A DNA stretch of 64,000 nucleotides. Source: an uncultured Verrucomicrobia subdivision 3 bacterium. GTDB taxonomy: Bacteria > Verrucomicrobiota > Verrucomicrobiia > Limisphaerales > UBA11358. The translations under genes were made by a program, and so were the position numbers. Below are positions 16,682 through 24,509 of the stretch, piece by piece; position 1 is the first letter of the stretch, and every line of letters begins with the position of its first letter. The DNA lies in contig CAIQKM010000074.1 in the NCBI GenBank assembly GCA_903872345.1, positions 1 through 64,000 on the forward strand. The letters are read 5' to 3'. The notes below the pieces were generated by a model. The model had not been told where the DNA came from. It saw only the letters and a list, made by a program, of their open reading frames with translations, and did no database searches.

Positions 16682-17803
16682 TTATAAAGCAAGTGCCTTC
16701 CTGAATGCATCAGCCACCGTTTCCATCTCCCCCGCCTTCAGCCCCAGCCCGCTGGGCACATAAAAACCTCTGCGCGCGATTCGTTCTGCCACGGGGCATC
16801 GGGTCTCTTTGAACAGCCCGATTTTGCGGAAGACCGGCTGTTCGTGCATCGGCCAAAAGAACGGCCGAGTCCCGATCTTTTGAGCGGCCAGGCGGCGGGC
16901 GATTTCATCGGCATCAAACGCATACGAGTCGCCCAAGACGATGCCAAAAATCCAATAGATGTTGTCGGCGTAACCGGTTTTGGCCAGCGGCAGTTGAATG
17001 TCCGGGACATCTTTAAGGAGGGATGTGTATTTTGCTCCCATCGCGCGTTTGCGCTGGACGTGCGCTTCAAGGGTTTCGAGTTGGGCCAAACCCAAAGCCG
17101 CTTGCAGATTGGTGAAACGGAAGTTCCAGCCGATTTCCTCGTGGATAAACCGCTTTTTGGCTTGAAAACAAAGGTTGCGCAAGGATCGGCATTTTTCGGC
17201 CAAAGCGGGGTCGTCGGTCACAATCATGCCGCCTTCGCCTGTTGTAATATGTTTGTTGGGGTAAAAGCTGAACGTGCTCAAGTCGCCAAATGAGCCGCAA
17301 GGCCGACCCTTGTAAGTCTGCCCATGCATCTCGGCGGCGTCTTCGATGATCTTCAATCCGTGCTTTTTGGCCAAGGCCAGAACAGGGTCCATGTCCACTG
17401 GCAGGCCGTAGATATGCACCACCATGATGGCTTTGGTGCGCGGGGTGATTTTGTCCTCGATCTGGTTGACATCCATGTTCCAAGTGACAGGATCGCTATC
17501 CACGACCACCGGGATTGCTCCGGCGCGAACAATCGCCGCCGCGCACGAGATAATGGTGAAGGTCGGCAGTATGACCTCATCTCCTGCCCCAATGCCAAGT
17601 GCGACAACAGCGGCGTCCAAGGCAACGGAGCCGTTGGAGACGGCGATACCGTATTTGCGCCCGACGCGGGCGGCAAATTTCTCCTCGAACTGGCTGACAT
17701 AAGGGCCTTCGGATGAAATCCAGCCCGAATCGATACATTCAATGAGGTATTTCTTTTCGTTGCCGTCCAACAGCGGGGTGTTGACAGGGATAGGATCGTG
17801 CAT
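16682..17803 (-). CDS. per: DegT/DnrJ/EryC1/StrS aminotransferase, probable GDP-perosamine synthase
   Basis: 373 residues, a PLP-dependent type I fold enzyme. The PLP lysine is K184 in FYPNKHITTGEGG, with D155 of IIEDAAEMHG contacting the ring nitrogen. The opening IPVNTPLLDGNEKKYL and IDSGWISSEGPYVSQFE match the perosamine synthase (RfbE/Per) pattern more closely than other sugar aminotransferases. The enzyme would aminate GDP-4-keto-6-deoxymannose at C4 with glutamate as donor. The substrate is made by Gmd two genes upstream, with a cupin gene between them, 3 bp away. Gmd next door makes this the most likely reaction. An N-acetyltransferase for perosamine was not found. Confidence 0.8.
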   Translation of the reverse strand: MHDPIPVNTPLLDGNEKKYLIECIDSGWISSEGPYVSQFEEKFAARVGRKYGIAVSNGSVALDAAVVALGIGAGDEVILPTFTIISCAAAIVRAGAIPVVVDSDPVTWNMDVNQIEDKITPRTKAIMVVHIYGLPVDMDPVLALAKKHGLKIIEDAAEMHGQTYKGRPCGSFGDLSTFSFYPNKHITTGEGGMIVTDDPALAEKCRSLRNLCFQAKKRFIHEEIGWNFRFTNLQAALGLAQLETLEAHVQRKRAMGAKYTSLLKDVPDIQLPLAKTGYADNIYWIFGIVLGDSYAFDADEIARRLAAQKIGTRPFFWPMHEQPVFRKIGLFKETRCPVAERIARRGFYVPSGLGLKAGEMETVADAFRKALAL

Positions 17804-17806
17804 TGG

Positions 17807-18238
17807 TCAGTTTTTGATTATCAGTTTGTTCGCAGGAATCGGCGCAAAACGCGTCTTGTCTTTGTCGCCCGCGTAAGGTCCTTGTTTGACTTCGATCATT
17901 TCGATCTCCTCCAGAACCTCAAAGCCATGTCCGCCGGACGCCAAAAGGATGGTGTCTCCGGCCTCCAAAATGAAGCTCTCCAAATATTCCTGCTGATTGG
18001 AGTAAAAATCGACGCGCAATTTGCCGCGCTTAAGAAACAGCACTTCCATGGTGTATTCCACCGTGCGCGCCACCGGGTTGTGAACATGCGGAACGATGAC
18101 TTTGCCATGAGGATGCCTCATATAAGCAATTTGCTGCGAGGCGCTGTCAGGCGTAAAAAAACTGATTCCAGGCTTATCGAATTTTGCCGGGATGATCAGC
18201 GCGAGCAATTGATCGCCCTGTTTAATTTCTTTGATCAT
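17807..18238 (-). CDS. cupin-fold protein in sugar biosynthesis operon
   Basis: 143 residues without signal peptide. The fold is a single cupin barrel: [15 protein letters not shown] carries His residues of motif 1, and [18 protein letters not shown] forms motif 2. The layout recalls the cupins encoded in capsule and O-antigen loci, some of which are sugar 3,4-ketoisomerases or epimerases. The catalytic His/Tyr set of known ones could not be confirmed. The start overlaps the stop of gmd by 4 bp and the next gene begins 3 bp later, so it is translated with Gmd and the aminotransferase. It may act on the GDP-ketosugar or regulate flux. Confidence 0.6.
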   Translation of the reverse strand: MIKEIKQGDQLLALIIPAKFDKPGISFFTPDSASQQIAYMRHPHGKVIVPHVHNPVARTVEYTMEVLFLKRGKLRVDFYSNQQEYLESFILEAGDTILLASGGHGFEVLEEIEMIEVKQGPYAGDKDKTRFAPIPANKLIIKN

Positions 18239-19239
18239 AGTTTCAAACGAGCTTCTTGTTGAGCCAGTTTTAAGTCTTCATCCACCATGAGCCGGGCCAG
18301 TTCTTTCATGCGAATCTTTGGTTCCCAATTCAAAACCCGCTTGGCTTTGGAATAATCCCCCAGAAGAAGATCCACCTCGGCTGGACGATCATATTGGGGG
18401 TTGTGGACAACGTATTCGCGCCAATCAAGACCCGCACGGGCAAAGGCCGTTTCGGCAAATTCCCGCACGGTGTGGGTCTCATTGGTCGCCACAACATAAT
18501 CATCCGGCTGATCCTGCTGGAGCATCAGCCACATCGCCTCGACATATTCCGCCGCATACCCCCAGTCGCGCTTGGCTTCGAGATTGCCCAACGCAAGTTT
18601 TTTTTGAAGACCAACTTTAATTCGCCCGACGGCGCGGGTGATTTTGCGCGTGACAAAGTTTTCTCCGCGCCGCGGGGATTCATGATTGAAAAGAATGCCG
18701 TTGGAGGCATGCAATTGATAGGCTTCGCGATAATTGACGGTCAACCAATATGACGCCACTTTGGCGCAGGCGTAAGGGGATCGCGGGTGAAATGGGGTGG
18801 TTTCCGTCTGTGGAGTTTCAGCCACCTTGCCGAACATTTCAGAGGAAGATGCCTGGTAAAAACGAACTTTCTTGCCCAAGCCAGCTTCGCGAATGGACTC
18901 CAAAATTCGGATGGTGCCGCAACCCGTAACGTCCATCGTGTATTCCGGAATTTCAAAGCTGACGGCGACATGACTCTGGGCGGCCAAGTTGTAAACCTCG
19001 TCTGGCTTTAATTCATAGAGCAACTTCACAAGCGAAACCGAATCAGCCAAGTCGCCATAGTGGAGGTGCAACCTGGCCGAATCGCCCATTTCGTGGTTCC
19101 ATAGATGATCAATGCGCTGGCGATTTACGGTGGATGTTCTACGGACAATCCCATGCACCTCGTAGCCTTTGGCTAACAGAAATTCAGCCAGGTAGGACCC
19201 ATCCTGTCCCGTGATGCCGGTAACAAATGCTCGTTTCAT
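18235..19239 (-). CDS. gmd: GDP-mannose 4,6-dehydratase
   Basis: 334 residues, a typical length. It converts GDP-D-mannose to GDP-4-keto-6-deoxy-D-mannose in the cytosol. The extended-SDR NADP site is GITGQDG at residues 8-14, with the family [11 protein letters not shown] loop. The catalytic Ser/Thr region is [11 protein letters not shown], and Y156 and K160 form the YxxxK pair in [25 protein letters not shown] is a Gmd-specific substrate loop. No GDP-fucose synthase is encoded nearby, but a perosamine-synthase-like gene is, so the product probably feeds perosamine. A 107-bp gap separates it from the dehydrogenase gene upstream. That gap holds a perfect TAACTTAAGTTA palindrome (19240-19251) and no Shine-Dalgarno sequence. 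Confidence 0.96.
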   Translation of the reverse strand: MKRAFVTGITGQDGSYLAEFLLAKGYEVHGIVRRTSTVNRQRIDHLWNHEMGDSARLHLHYGDLADSVSLVKLLYELKPDEVYNLAAQSHVAVSFEIPEYTMDVTGCGTIRILESIREAGLGKKVRFYQASSSEMFGKVAETPQTETTPFHPRSPYACAKVASYWLTVNYREAYQLHASNGILFNHESPRRGENFVTRKITRAVGRIKVGLQKKLALGNLEAKRDWGYAAEYVEAMWLMLQQDQPDDYVVATNETHTVREFAETAFARAGLDWREYVVHNPQYDRPAEVDLLLGDYSKAKRVLNWEPKIRMKELARLMVDEDLKLAQQEARLKL

Positions 19240-19346
19240 TAACTTAAGTTAGTATTGTTTAACACTTCTATCAAAGAAAAAATAATTTGGCACTATGCGA
19301 AAAGTCGAATCTTTGAAGGCAGAATACGCCCTTTATGACGTTTTTG

Positions 19347-20738
19347 TTAGGCTTTCCAGATTTGACCGACTTTGGCGGCAATTCCACTCATTGCGTTTCG
19401 TGTATCTACGATACTTGAGGCCCAGTCAGCCAGTTCCTGATAGTTCACGTTGTCGTGCTTGGTGGCGATGACGACGATGTCGAAGCCTGCGATGGTTTTA
19501 GCGTCCCACGGGATTGACTTGAGGCCGGCCCATTGGGGGTGTTCGCGGGTGGGGCGGATCACCGGAACGTAGGGGTCGTAATAGGCCATCTCGGCTCCCC
19601 GGTGCTTGAGCAACTCCAACAGGTGGTAGCTGGGGGATTCGCGGTCGTCATCCACATTGGCTTTGTAGGCCAAGCCCAAAATCAGGATCTTGGAGCCGTT
19701 AATAGGTTTGCGTTGCGCGTTCAAGGCTTCGGCAACACGGTCCACCACGTATTGGGGCATGGCGGTGTTGATCTCGCCGGCGAGTTCGATAAAGCGGGTG
19801 TTCTGGCCGTATTCGCGGGCTTTCCACGTCAGGTAGAACGGGTCAATAGGGATGCAATGGCCACCCAAACCCGGCCCGGGATAAAAGGGCATGAAACCGA
19901 ACGGTTTGGTTTTGGCGGCGGCGATGACTTCCCAGATGTCTATGCCCATGGCACTATAGACCTGCTTGAGTTCGTTGACGAGGGCGATATTGACGCTGCG
20001 AAAGGTGTTTTCGAGTATCTTGGTGGCTTCGGCGGCGCGGCATGAGGAAACGGGGATGAGCGTCTTGATGGCTTTTCCGTAGAGGGCCTTGGCACGCTCC
20101 AAGCAGGCGGGGGTGTAGCCGCCGATGACTTTGGGAATGGTGGCCACGACGCTTTGGGGGTTGCCGGGGTCTTCGCGTTCAGGGGAGAAGGCGAGATGAA
20201 AATCCTTTCCGGCTTTCAGGCCAGATCCGGCTTCAAGTATTTTGAGCAGGTCTTCATCGGTGGTGCCGGGGTAGGTGGTGGATTCGAGGACGACCAGCTT
20301 GGGTTGAGAATTGAGGGAGGAATCGGCCGACACCTCACCCTGACCCTCTCCCCGATCGAGGCGGAGAGGGGATGTGGCAACGGCATTTCCGATTTCCGAT
20401 TTATCCCGGCCCAGATAGGGGGCGATGGCACGGCCGGTTTCGATGATGTAGGAAATATCGGGTTCGCGGTTTTTGTTCAGCGGGGTGGGGACGCAGATGA
20501 TTATGGCTTCGACATCGCGCACGCGGGAGAAATCGGTGGAGGCGGTGAAGCTGCCGGATTTCACGAGTTCGGCAATGGCGGAGCCTTCGATGTGTTTGAT
20601 GTAACTGCGCCCGGCGGCGATGGCGTCCACTTTGGCGGGGTCAATGTCCAAGCCGATGACAGAGACACCGGAGCGAGCGAACTGTAGTGATAACGGCAGG
20701 CCGACATAGCCGAGGCCGACGATGGCGATTTTAGTCAT
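19347..20738 (-). CDS. nucleotide-sugar 6-dehydrogenase (UDP-HexNAc type, WbpA/WecC-like)
   Basis: 463 residues; it oxidises C6 of a UDP-sugar to a uronic acid in two NAD-dependent steps. The Rossmann motif is IAIVGLGYVGLPL at the N-terminus, and the catalytic Cys is C295 in GPGLGGHCIPIDP. ESTTYPGTT and the C-terminal SPSYHLLELL fit the UDP-N-acetylglucosamine/mannosamine branch (WbpA/WecC) better than UDP-glucose dehydrogenase. About 32 residues between YLGRDK (residue 113) and PKLVVLESTTYPG are foreign to the family. They are encoded by a palindromic repeat inserted in frame. The insert falls in a surface loop of the family, so activity may be kept. Confidence 0.9.
   Translation of the reverse strand: MTKIAIVGLGYVGLPLSLQFARSGVSVIGLDIDPAKVDAIAAGRSYIKHIEGSAIAELVKSGSFTASTDFSRVRDVEAIIICVPTPLNKNREPDISYIIETGRAIAPYLGRDKSEIGNAVATSPLRLDRGEGQGEVSADSSLNSQPKLVVLESTTYPGTTDEDLLKILEAGSGLKAGKDFHLAFSPEREDPGNPQSVVATIPKVIGGYTPACLERAKALYGKAIKTLIPVSSCRAAEATKILENTFRSVNIALVNELKQVYSAMGIDIWEVIAAAKTKPFGFMPFYPGPGLGGHCIPIDPFYLTWKAREYGQNTRFIELAGEINTAMPQYVVDRVAEALNAQRKPINGSKILILGLAYKANVDDDRESPSYHLLELLKHRGAEMAYYDPYVPVIRPTREHPQWAGLKSIPWDAKTIAGFDIVVIATKHDNVNYQELADWASSIVDTRNAMSGIAAKVGQIWKA
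20301..20399. repeat. palindromic repeat inserted in frame in the dehydrogenase gene
   Basis: The core is CCCTCTCC (20344-20351), an 11-base loop and GGAGAGGG (20363-20370), flanked by TCACCCTGA. This resembles the widespread small repeat found in intergenic regions of many Gram-negative genomes, including verrucomicrobial ones. Here it sits inside a gene and adds about 32 codons without a stop or frameshift. The boundaries are estimated from where the encoded protein departs from the WbpA/WecC family. No second copy was seen in the window. Confidence 0.7.
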
Positions 20739-20742
20739 ATAA

Positions 20743-22083
20743 TCAGTACCGCAGGGTCAATTGCAAGCCAACCTGATTGTCTTGCACTACCGTGTTGTTT
20801 TGGAAAATACCGTTGCCTCTGAACTGGTAGTAAAGTTGTGAATCAAGATGCTTCCAAAGTTTCAAATCACCGGTCAAGCGGATGGAATAGTAATCACTGG
20901 CGTTCGCGTTATTGGCCACTTTGGCAGTGGACGTGTAATCGTACTCGTAACAACTTAAATCCGTCCAAATTGAAAACCGGTCGGTAAAATCCCGGCGGAG
21001 GGTCAGGTAGCCGCCAGTGCTCGTATAAGAATATCCTTGGCTTAATGAGGCATATTGCTGACGGGCGACGCCGACCCGAATCGTGGTGCGTTCCCACGGC
21101 CGGTAACTTGCACCAAGTGTAAAATAGGGAGTGAAACTATCAGCCCGACCGGTGTCAAATTGGCGATATTCAATGCCCAAGGAACCGTCCACCGAAAAAA
21201 GTTCGCTGTAATCGAAACGGGCGCGAGCACCCGATTGCAGGAATTGCTGATTCTGGCCGGCCGCAATTTCATCCCAACCGCCCGCCGAAACCCAACTGAC
21301 ATTTAACGTGGGGCCGACTTGACGATTGAGCGATACGGATCCCTTATATTCCGTATAGCCAAGTAGATTGGTGTTGCCGGGGTAGGAGACATCCTGGCGG
21401 ACCAACGCCGAATCGGCGGAAAATTTATCGTTCAACCGGTAACCGGCATCCAGTTCGGTATGATTCTGCCGGATCTTGCCACGTTGGGATGCTTCTACAA
21501 TGGTAGTCCTTTGGTCGGAGTAATTTTCCTGAACTCCTAGGATGAGTTTTGCCATGGGCCAGACAGCATTGGCGGTGACAAACTGATCTAGAGAATCATT
21601 TTCCGAATACCGGGCAAACTCCTGCCACTGGGGGGAATAATCGAGCAACAAAAATTTGTTCGGCCAGCCTTCCACCGGTTGAACAATCAAGGACGACGTT
21701 GACAGCGATATCAGGTTCAGATCGTAATTCCAATACTGCGCCCGGTTAAGATACGTTTCCAAGGTCTGCCGGTCGCCACCCAAAATTTGGATACCCGGCG
21801 CCACCTGACTGATCACATCCTGCTGTCTGCCATTGTGCGCAAAAAGAATATTGTCATCGTAGATCGTGGTGGAGCGCAGCCGCGGGTGCAGGTCAAAAGC
21901 GCCGTATGACAATGTTAGCGGCTGGGCAGAATTCAACCAGGCAGGTTGATTGGTTGGATAGGCGACCTGAGTGTTTGAAGGAACATCCTGAGCCGAAACC
22001 GGGCACGCAACCCCACCAGCCATTGCCAACAACAATGCCGGAACCTTCTCCAAACCACGCGACTCACATTTGTTTTTTCTCAT
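20743..22083 (-). CDS. outer-membrane beta-barrel protein of polysaccharide locus (BBP2-like)
   Basis: 446 residues from the ATG giving MRKNKCESRGLEK, with a signal peptide ending near CPVSAQD. The mature chain has many short amphipathic strands with alternating polar and aromatic residues, and it ends in NQVGLQLTLRY, the terminal aromatic typical of outer-membrane beta-barrels. The family resembles beta-barrel proteins (PF10082) encoded first in exopolysaccharide loci of myxobacteria and verrucomicrobia. It is the first gene of the cluster as read. It may help export of the polymer or anchor it. No Wza-type lipoprotein or Wzc kinase was found in the window. Confidence 0.7.
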   Translation of the reverse strand: MRKNKCESRGLEKVPALLLAMAGGVACPVSAQDVPSNTQVAYPTNQPAWLNSAQPLTLSYGAFDLHPRLRSTTIYDDNILFAHNGRQQDVISQVAPGIQILGGDRQTLETYLNRAQYWNYDLNLISLSTSSLIVQPVEGWPNKFLLLDYSPQWQEFARYSENDSLDQFVTANAVWPMAKLILGVQENYSDQRTTIVEASQRGKIRQNHTELDAGYRLNDKFSADSALVRQDVSYPGNTNLLGYTEYKGSVSLNRQVGPTLNVSWVSAGGWDEIAAGQNQQFLQSGARARFDYSELFSVDGSLGIEYRQFDTGRADSFTPYFTLGASYRPWERTTIRVGVARQQYASLSQGYSYTSTGGYLTLRRDFTDRFSIWTDLSCYEYDYTSTAKVANNANASDYYSIRLTGDLKLWKHLDSQLYYQFRGNGIFQNNTVVQDNQVGLQLTLRY

Positions 22084-22223
22084 ATATTTGAGGGCGCTGC
22101 GGTTGAATTTTGGAATTTTGCCAAATGTCCGAGGCAAAGACAAGCTGCCGCACATGGCTGTTTAGGCCATTTTACATACGTTATGGACGGACGATACAAC
22201 TTCAGGCTTAAAGGGGGATTTTT

Positions 22224-22239
22224 ATGCCAAATTTGGCAT
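22224..22239. promoter_or_regulatory. 16-bp perfect palindrome, candidate operator of the polysaccharide operon
   Basis: ATGCCAAATTTGGCAT reads the same on both strands and lies about 140 bp upstream of the beta-barrel gene start. ATTTGGC recurs 11 bp further (22242-22248), one helical turn away, and a related TTTGCCAAAT lies near 22115. This spacing fits a dimeric regulator with cooperative sites. No regulator gene is adjacent, so the binding protein is unknown. Confidence 0.5.
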
Positions 22240-22464
22240 AAATTTGGCGCTGAATTATCTCCCTTGAAGGTGCGAGTAAAATAGCAAAAAAACCCCTCGC
22301 AAGCAACACCCAAAAATTAAAAAATATTCCGAACCGAGATGTAATTTAATTCAATTGAACGCGTTGCCATTGATCACCAAAAGTTTTCAAAAAATGTTGA
22401 CCGCGACATTTATCAACCCGAATTCCTAATGCCATTCCCCGTTGATAATCAGTAAGTCCAGGGT

Positions 22465-22554
22465 GGTAGGCGCGTCACTCCATGCGCCCCATCGTGGTGA
22501 ACCTGTCAGCGTTCCTTGGCAGGCGACGGCGCGCACAAAGTGACGCACCCTACC
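22465..22554. repeat. imperfect inverted repeat with 24-bp arms
   Basis: The left arm (22465-22487) and the complement of the right arm (22531-22554) both read GGTAGG followed by GCGTCACT and end in TGCGC, with one insertion and a few mismatches. About 43 bases lie between the arms. The structure looks like a small mobile or transcribed hairpin repeat. No transposase is inside it and no other copy was noticed in the window. Confidence 0.55.
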
Positions 22555-22711
22555 GAGGATCAAACCATTCCACCGATTATTACCAATACATGGTATGAGT
22601 CCTCGGTTTACGCCCCCCCATCCGATGGGGTAGCGCGTGTGTTTTTTGGAGGGATAGAAAGAATTTGAATGGGCCAACGACCGAGGCGGATTATCCAGTT
22701 TGGATTGTTCC

Positions 22712-23404
22712 TTACTTGAGGTGCGTCTGAGATTGATTTGTGGAGGAATCCAAATTTGTTCCCCCAATTACCGGCACGGCAACGAATCCTTTGGTGCCTG
22801 AACTGGTCGCATCATCTGCCGCCGGCTGATATTCGGGAATTCCCCGCTTTAGCCCCCGGGTAATGGCATCCAAATCATGGGTTTGCTGCGCCAAAGTTTG
22901 GGCTATGCCGGTGGCATTCCAAGGCGATTTTTTGCCAACCACATAACTGATGTTTTCGATTTGCGAAGGCAATCGGTAGGCGGCAACTTCGGTGTCAATT
23001 AACACCAAATCCGGCTGCAAATCAATGGCCGTACCCAATATGGCCTCCAGGTTGGTGGGAAAAGATTGAACCAAGGCAGCCACCATATAGGGCAATACGC
23101 CGGGGCGGGCCAAAACGGAAACGGATTTCAGCACCTCCTGAATTTTGGCATCGCGATCCCCAACGTCGCTGGCTTGAACAAGATCAACTGAAACGGCCGG
23201 CATTTCCAAGACGGAAACAGATCTCAGCGCTTCAAATGACGTGTTCCCGCTGGATGCCGCCTGCGGCTGATGGGTCAACACCCAATTGATAATGCCGGCT
23301 GACAACAAAAAAGCTAGAATGGCAAATGCCAATCTAGCTTTTGAATATTTACTGCTAGCAACTGTTTTGTTTACCCGCCGCTTGCGGCGAATTGACCCAG
23401 ACAT
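22712..23404 (-). CDS. membrane-anchored helical-repeat protein, unknown function
   Basis: 230 residues. After a basic start (MSGSIRRKRRVNK) there is one membrane segment, ARLAFAILAFLLSAGIINWVL, so the rest is probably periplasmic. The core has an LPYMVAALVQSFPTNLE segment with P at intervals, matching the same pattern in the protein encoded just upstream (LPKVVAAIARSTPDMAG), so the two are probably distant paralogues. The tail is polar and low in complexity. The family is not recognised. The gene lies beside the polysaccharide locus, with 26 bp to the upstream gene. Confidence 0.55.
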   Translation of the reverse strand: MSGSIRRKRRVNKTVASSKYSKARLAFAILAFLLSAGIINWVLTHQPQAASSGNTSFEALRSVSVLEMPAVSVDLVQASDVGDRDAKIQEVLKSVSVLARPGVLPYMVAALVQSFPTNLEAILGTAIDLQPDLVLIDTEVAAYRLPSQIENISYVVGKKSPWNATGIAQTLAQQTHDLDAITRGLKRGIPEYQPAADDATSSGTKGFVAVPVIGGTNLDSSTNQSQTHLK

Positions 23405-23430
23405 GTTGCCAGTGATAAGCCGAATTTAAA

Positions 23431-24297
23431 TCACGGGGCGGAGTATTTACGGCCACCAGACTGCTCAGCACTTGTGCTCGAAGGTCCAGAGACAATGGGA
23501 GTCGAAGGAACCGGAGTTGCAGGTGCCGTAAAAACGGGCGGAGGCAGGAACGCCGGAGAACCGCTATTGACTTGAGCCGGCAGATTTAAGTTCAAGCCGG
23601 AAGTGTTCAACGGTTTGGCATATCCATACGCGGAGTTGTTTTGAGCCACCTGGGCTCCAGCCAAGTCCACCGAAAGATGTTTGGCAACACCCTTGGAAAT
23701 CAGCGTCGCATGCCGGAGAACATCCTTGGCGGCAGCCGGACTGACAACCGCATTTCCAGCGAGCGCGTTGTCGAAATACGGCTTGAGATCAAGATTATTT
23801 ACGGCCACCGCATTCAAAATGGCACGCGCTTGGGAAGGAGCCGCATTAATGGCAGCTTCGCCCACTTCACGGAAGGAGGTCGGGGAGTAAAAAAGTACCG
23901 ACTCAACGATCGATCCCGCCTGACCAGGAGCCACTTGGCTGGCCATCCGAGCGATTGAAACCGCTTCTTCAGGGTGCAAACGAGCCGCCTCACTGGCAGC
24001 CACACCAGCCATATCAGGAGTGCTGCGCGCAATGGCGGCAACCACTTTAGGCAGGGCCGTCACATGCGTGTGAGCCACTTCGCGAAGCACAGCCACCGTC
24101 ACCAGCGAGCGCTCGGACGTGGACGTACCGGCAACCAACACGGCGGAACTCTTCACCGCCTCAGTCAGGGACACGCCCGTGAGCGCAGTTTTGATCTCCG
24201 CCTGTTTAGCCGCGCTCAAAGCATCATCAGCCTTGGTAACACAAACGCCAGCCAGCAGCACAACTGCCATGGCGCATTTCAAATAATTTGATTTCAT
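23431..24297 (-). CDS. exported helical-repeat protein, unknown function
   Basis: 288 residues with a signal peptide (MKSNYLKCAMAVVLLAGVCVTKADD). The body is a series of about 20-residue helical units with recurring Pro and Ala, such as EAARLHPEEAVSIARMAS, QVAPGQAGSIVESVLFYSP and AAPSQARAILNAVA. This looks like an alpha-solenoid. The last 60 residues are Pro/Ser/Thr-rich (PPPVFTAPATPVPSTP), suggesting a flexible or wall-spanning tail. It is encoded upstream of its probable paralogue and divergently from a beta-helix protein gene. No known domain is recognised. Surface or periplasmic location is inferred. Confidence 0.6.
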   Translation of the reverse strand: MKSNYLKCAMAVVLLAGVCVTKADDALSAAKQAEIKTALTGVSLTEAVKSSAVLVAGTSTSERSLVTVAVLREVAHTHVTALPKVVAAIARSTPDMAGVAASEAARLHPEEAVSIARMASQVAPGQAGSIVESVLFYSPTSFREVGEAAINAAPSQARAILNAVAVNNLDLKPYFDNALAGNAVVSPAAAKDVLRHATLISKGVAKHLSVDLAGAQVAQNNSAYGYAKPLNTSGLNLNLPAQVNSGSPAFLPPPVFTAPATPVPSTPIVSGPSSTSAEQSGGRKYSAP

Positions 24298-24421
24298 AGT
24301 CTTAAATTGTCAGTGCACAAAGGTTTTGTCAGATGCCACCTTTATTCCACAGTGATAGTCTCCCACAACCTGGCCTTTTCTGTCAAGTGGTTTTTCCTTA
24401 TTTCCTTGCAACCCCATTGGG

Positions 24422-24427
24422 TATAAT
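24422..24427 (+). promoter_or_regulatory. candidate -10 hexamer upstream of the beta-helix gene
   Basis: TATAAT is a perfect -10 hexamer about 83 bp before the GTG start. No good -35 was found at 16-18 bp. A TTGCAA lies only 10 bp upstream, too close. The call is weak. Confidence 0.3.
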
Positions 24428-24509
24428 GTTCAATACCATGCATAAGCAAGTTTGGCTCGAAAGGCAAACAGAAAGTGCCTGGCCATAAGCTAAACCGCAA
24501 AAATCAGAA

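Larger units (their letters stand above)
22084..22711. other. 628-bp leader region of the polysaccharide operon, no gene seen
   Basis: The stretch between two minus-strand genes contains a 16-bp perfect palindrome at 22224-22239, an imperfect inverted repeat at 22465-22554 and an AT-rich block at about 22290-22440. Open frames here overlap the inverted repeat and show no family features, so none is called. The promoter of the polysaccharide operon must lie here or at the IS-free gaps downstream, but no strong sigma-70 hexamer pair was found. Confidence 0.6.

Noticed and set aside
20154..20687. Plus-strand frame opposite the UDP-sugar dehydrogenase
   Set aside because: The protein contains LTLTLSPIEAERG, a known spurious product of the palindromic repeat, and it is antisense to a conserved gene.
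22426..22767. 113-residue minus-strand frame in the leader region
   Set aside because: It overlaps the end of the gene at 22712-23404 and runs through an inverted repeat. No signal, domain or start signal was found.
24406..24427. TTGCAA and TATAAT as a complete sigma-70 promoter
   Set aside because: The spacing between the two is only 10 bp, so only the -10 hexamer was kept, with low confidence.
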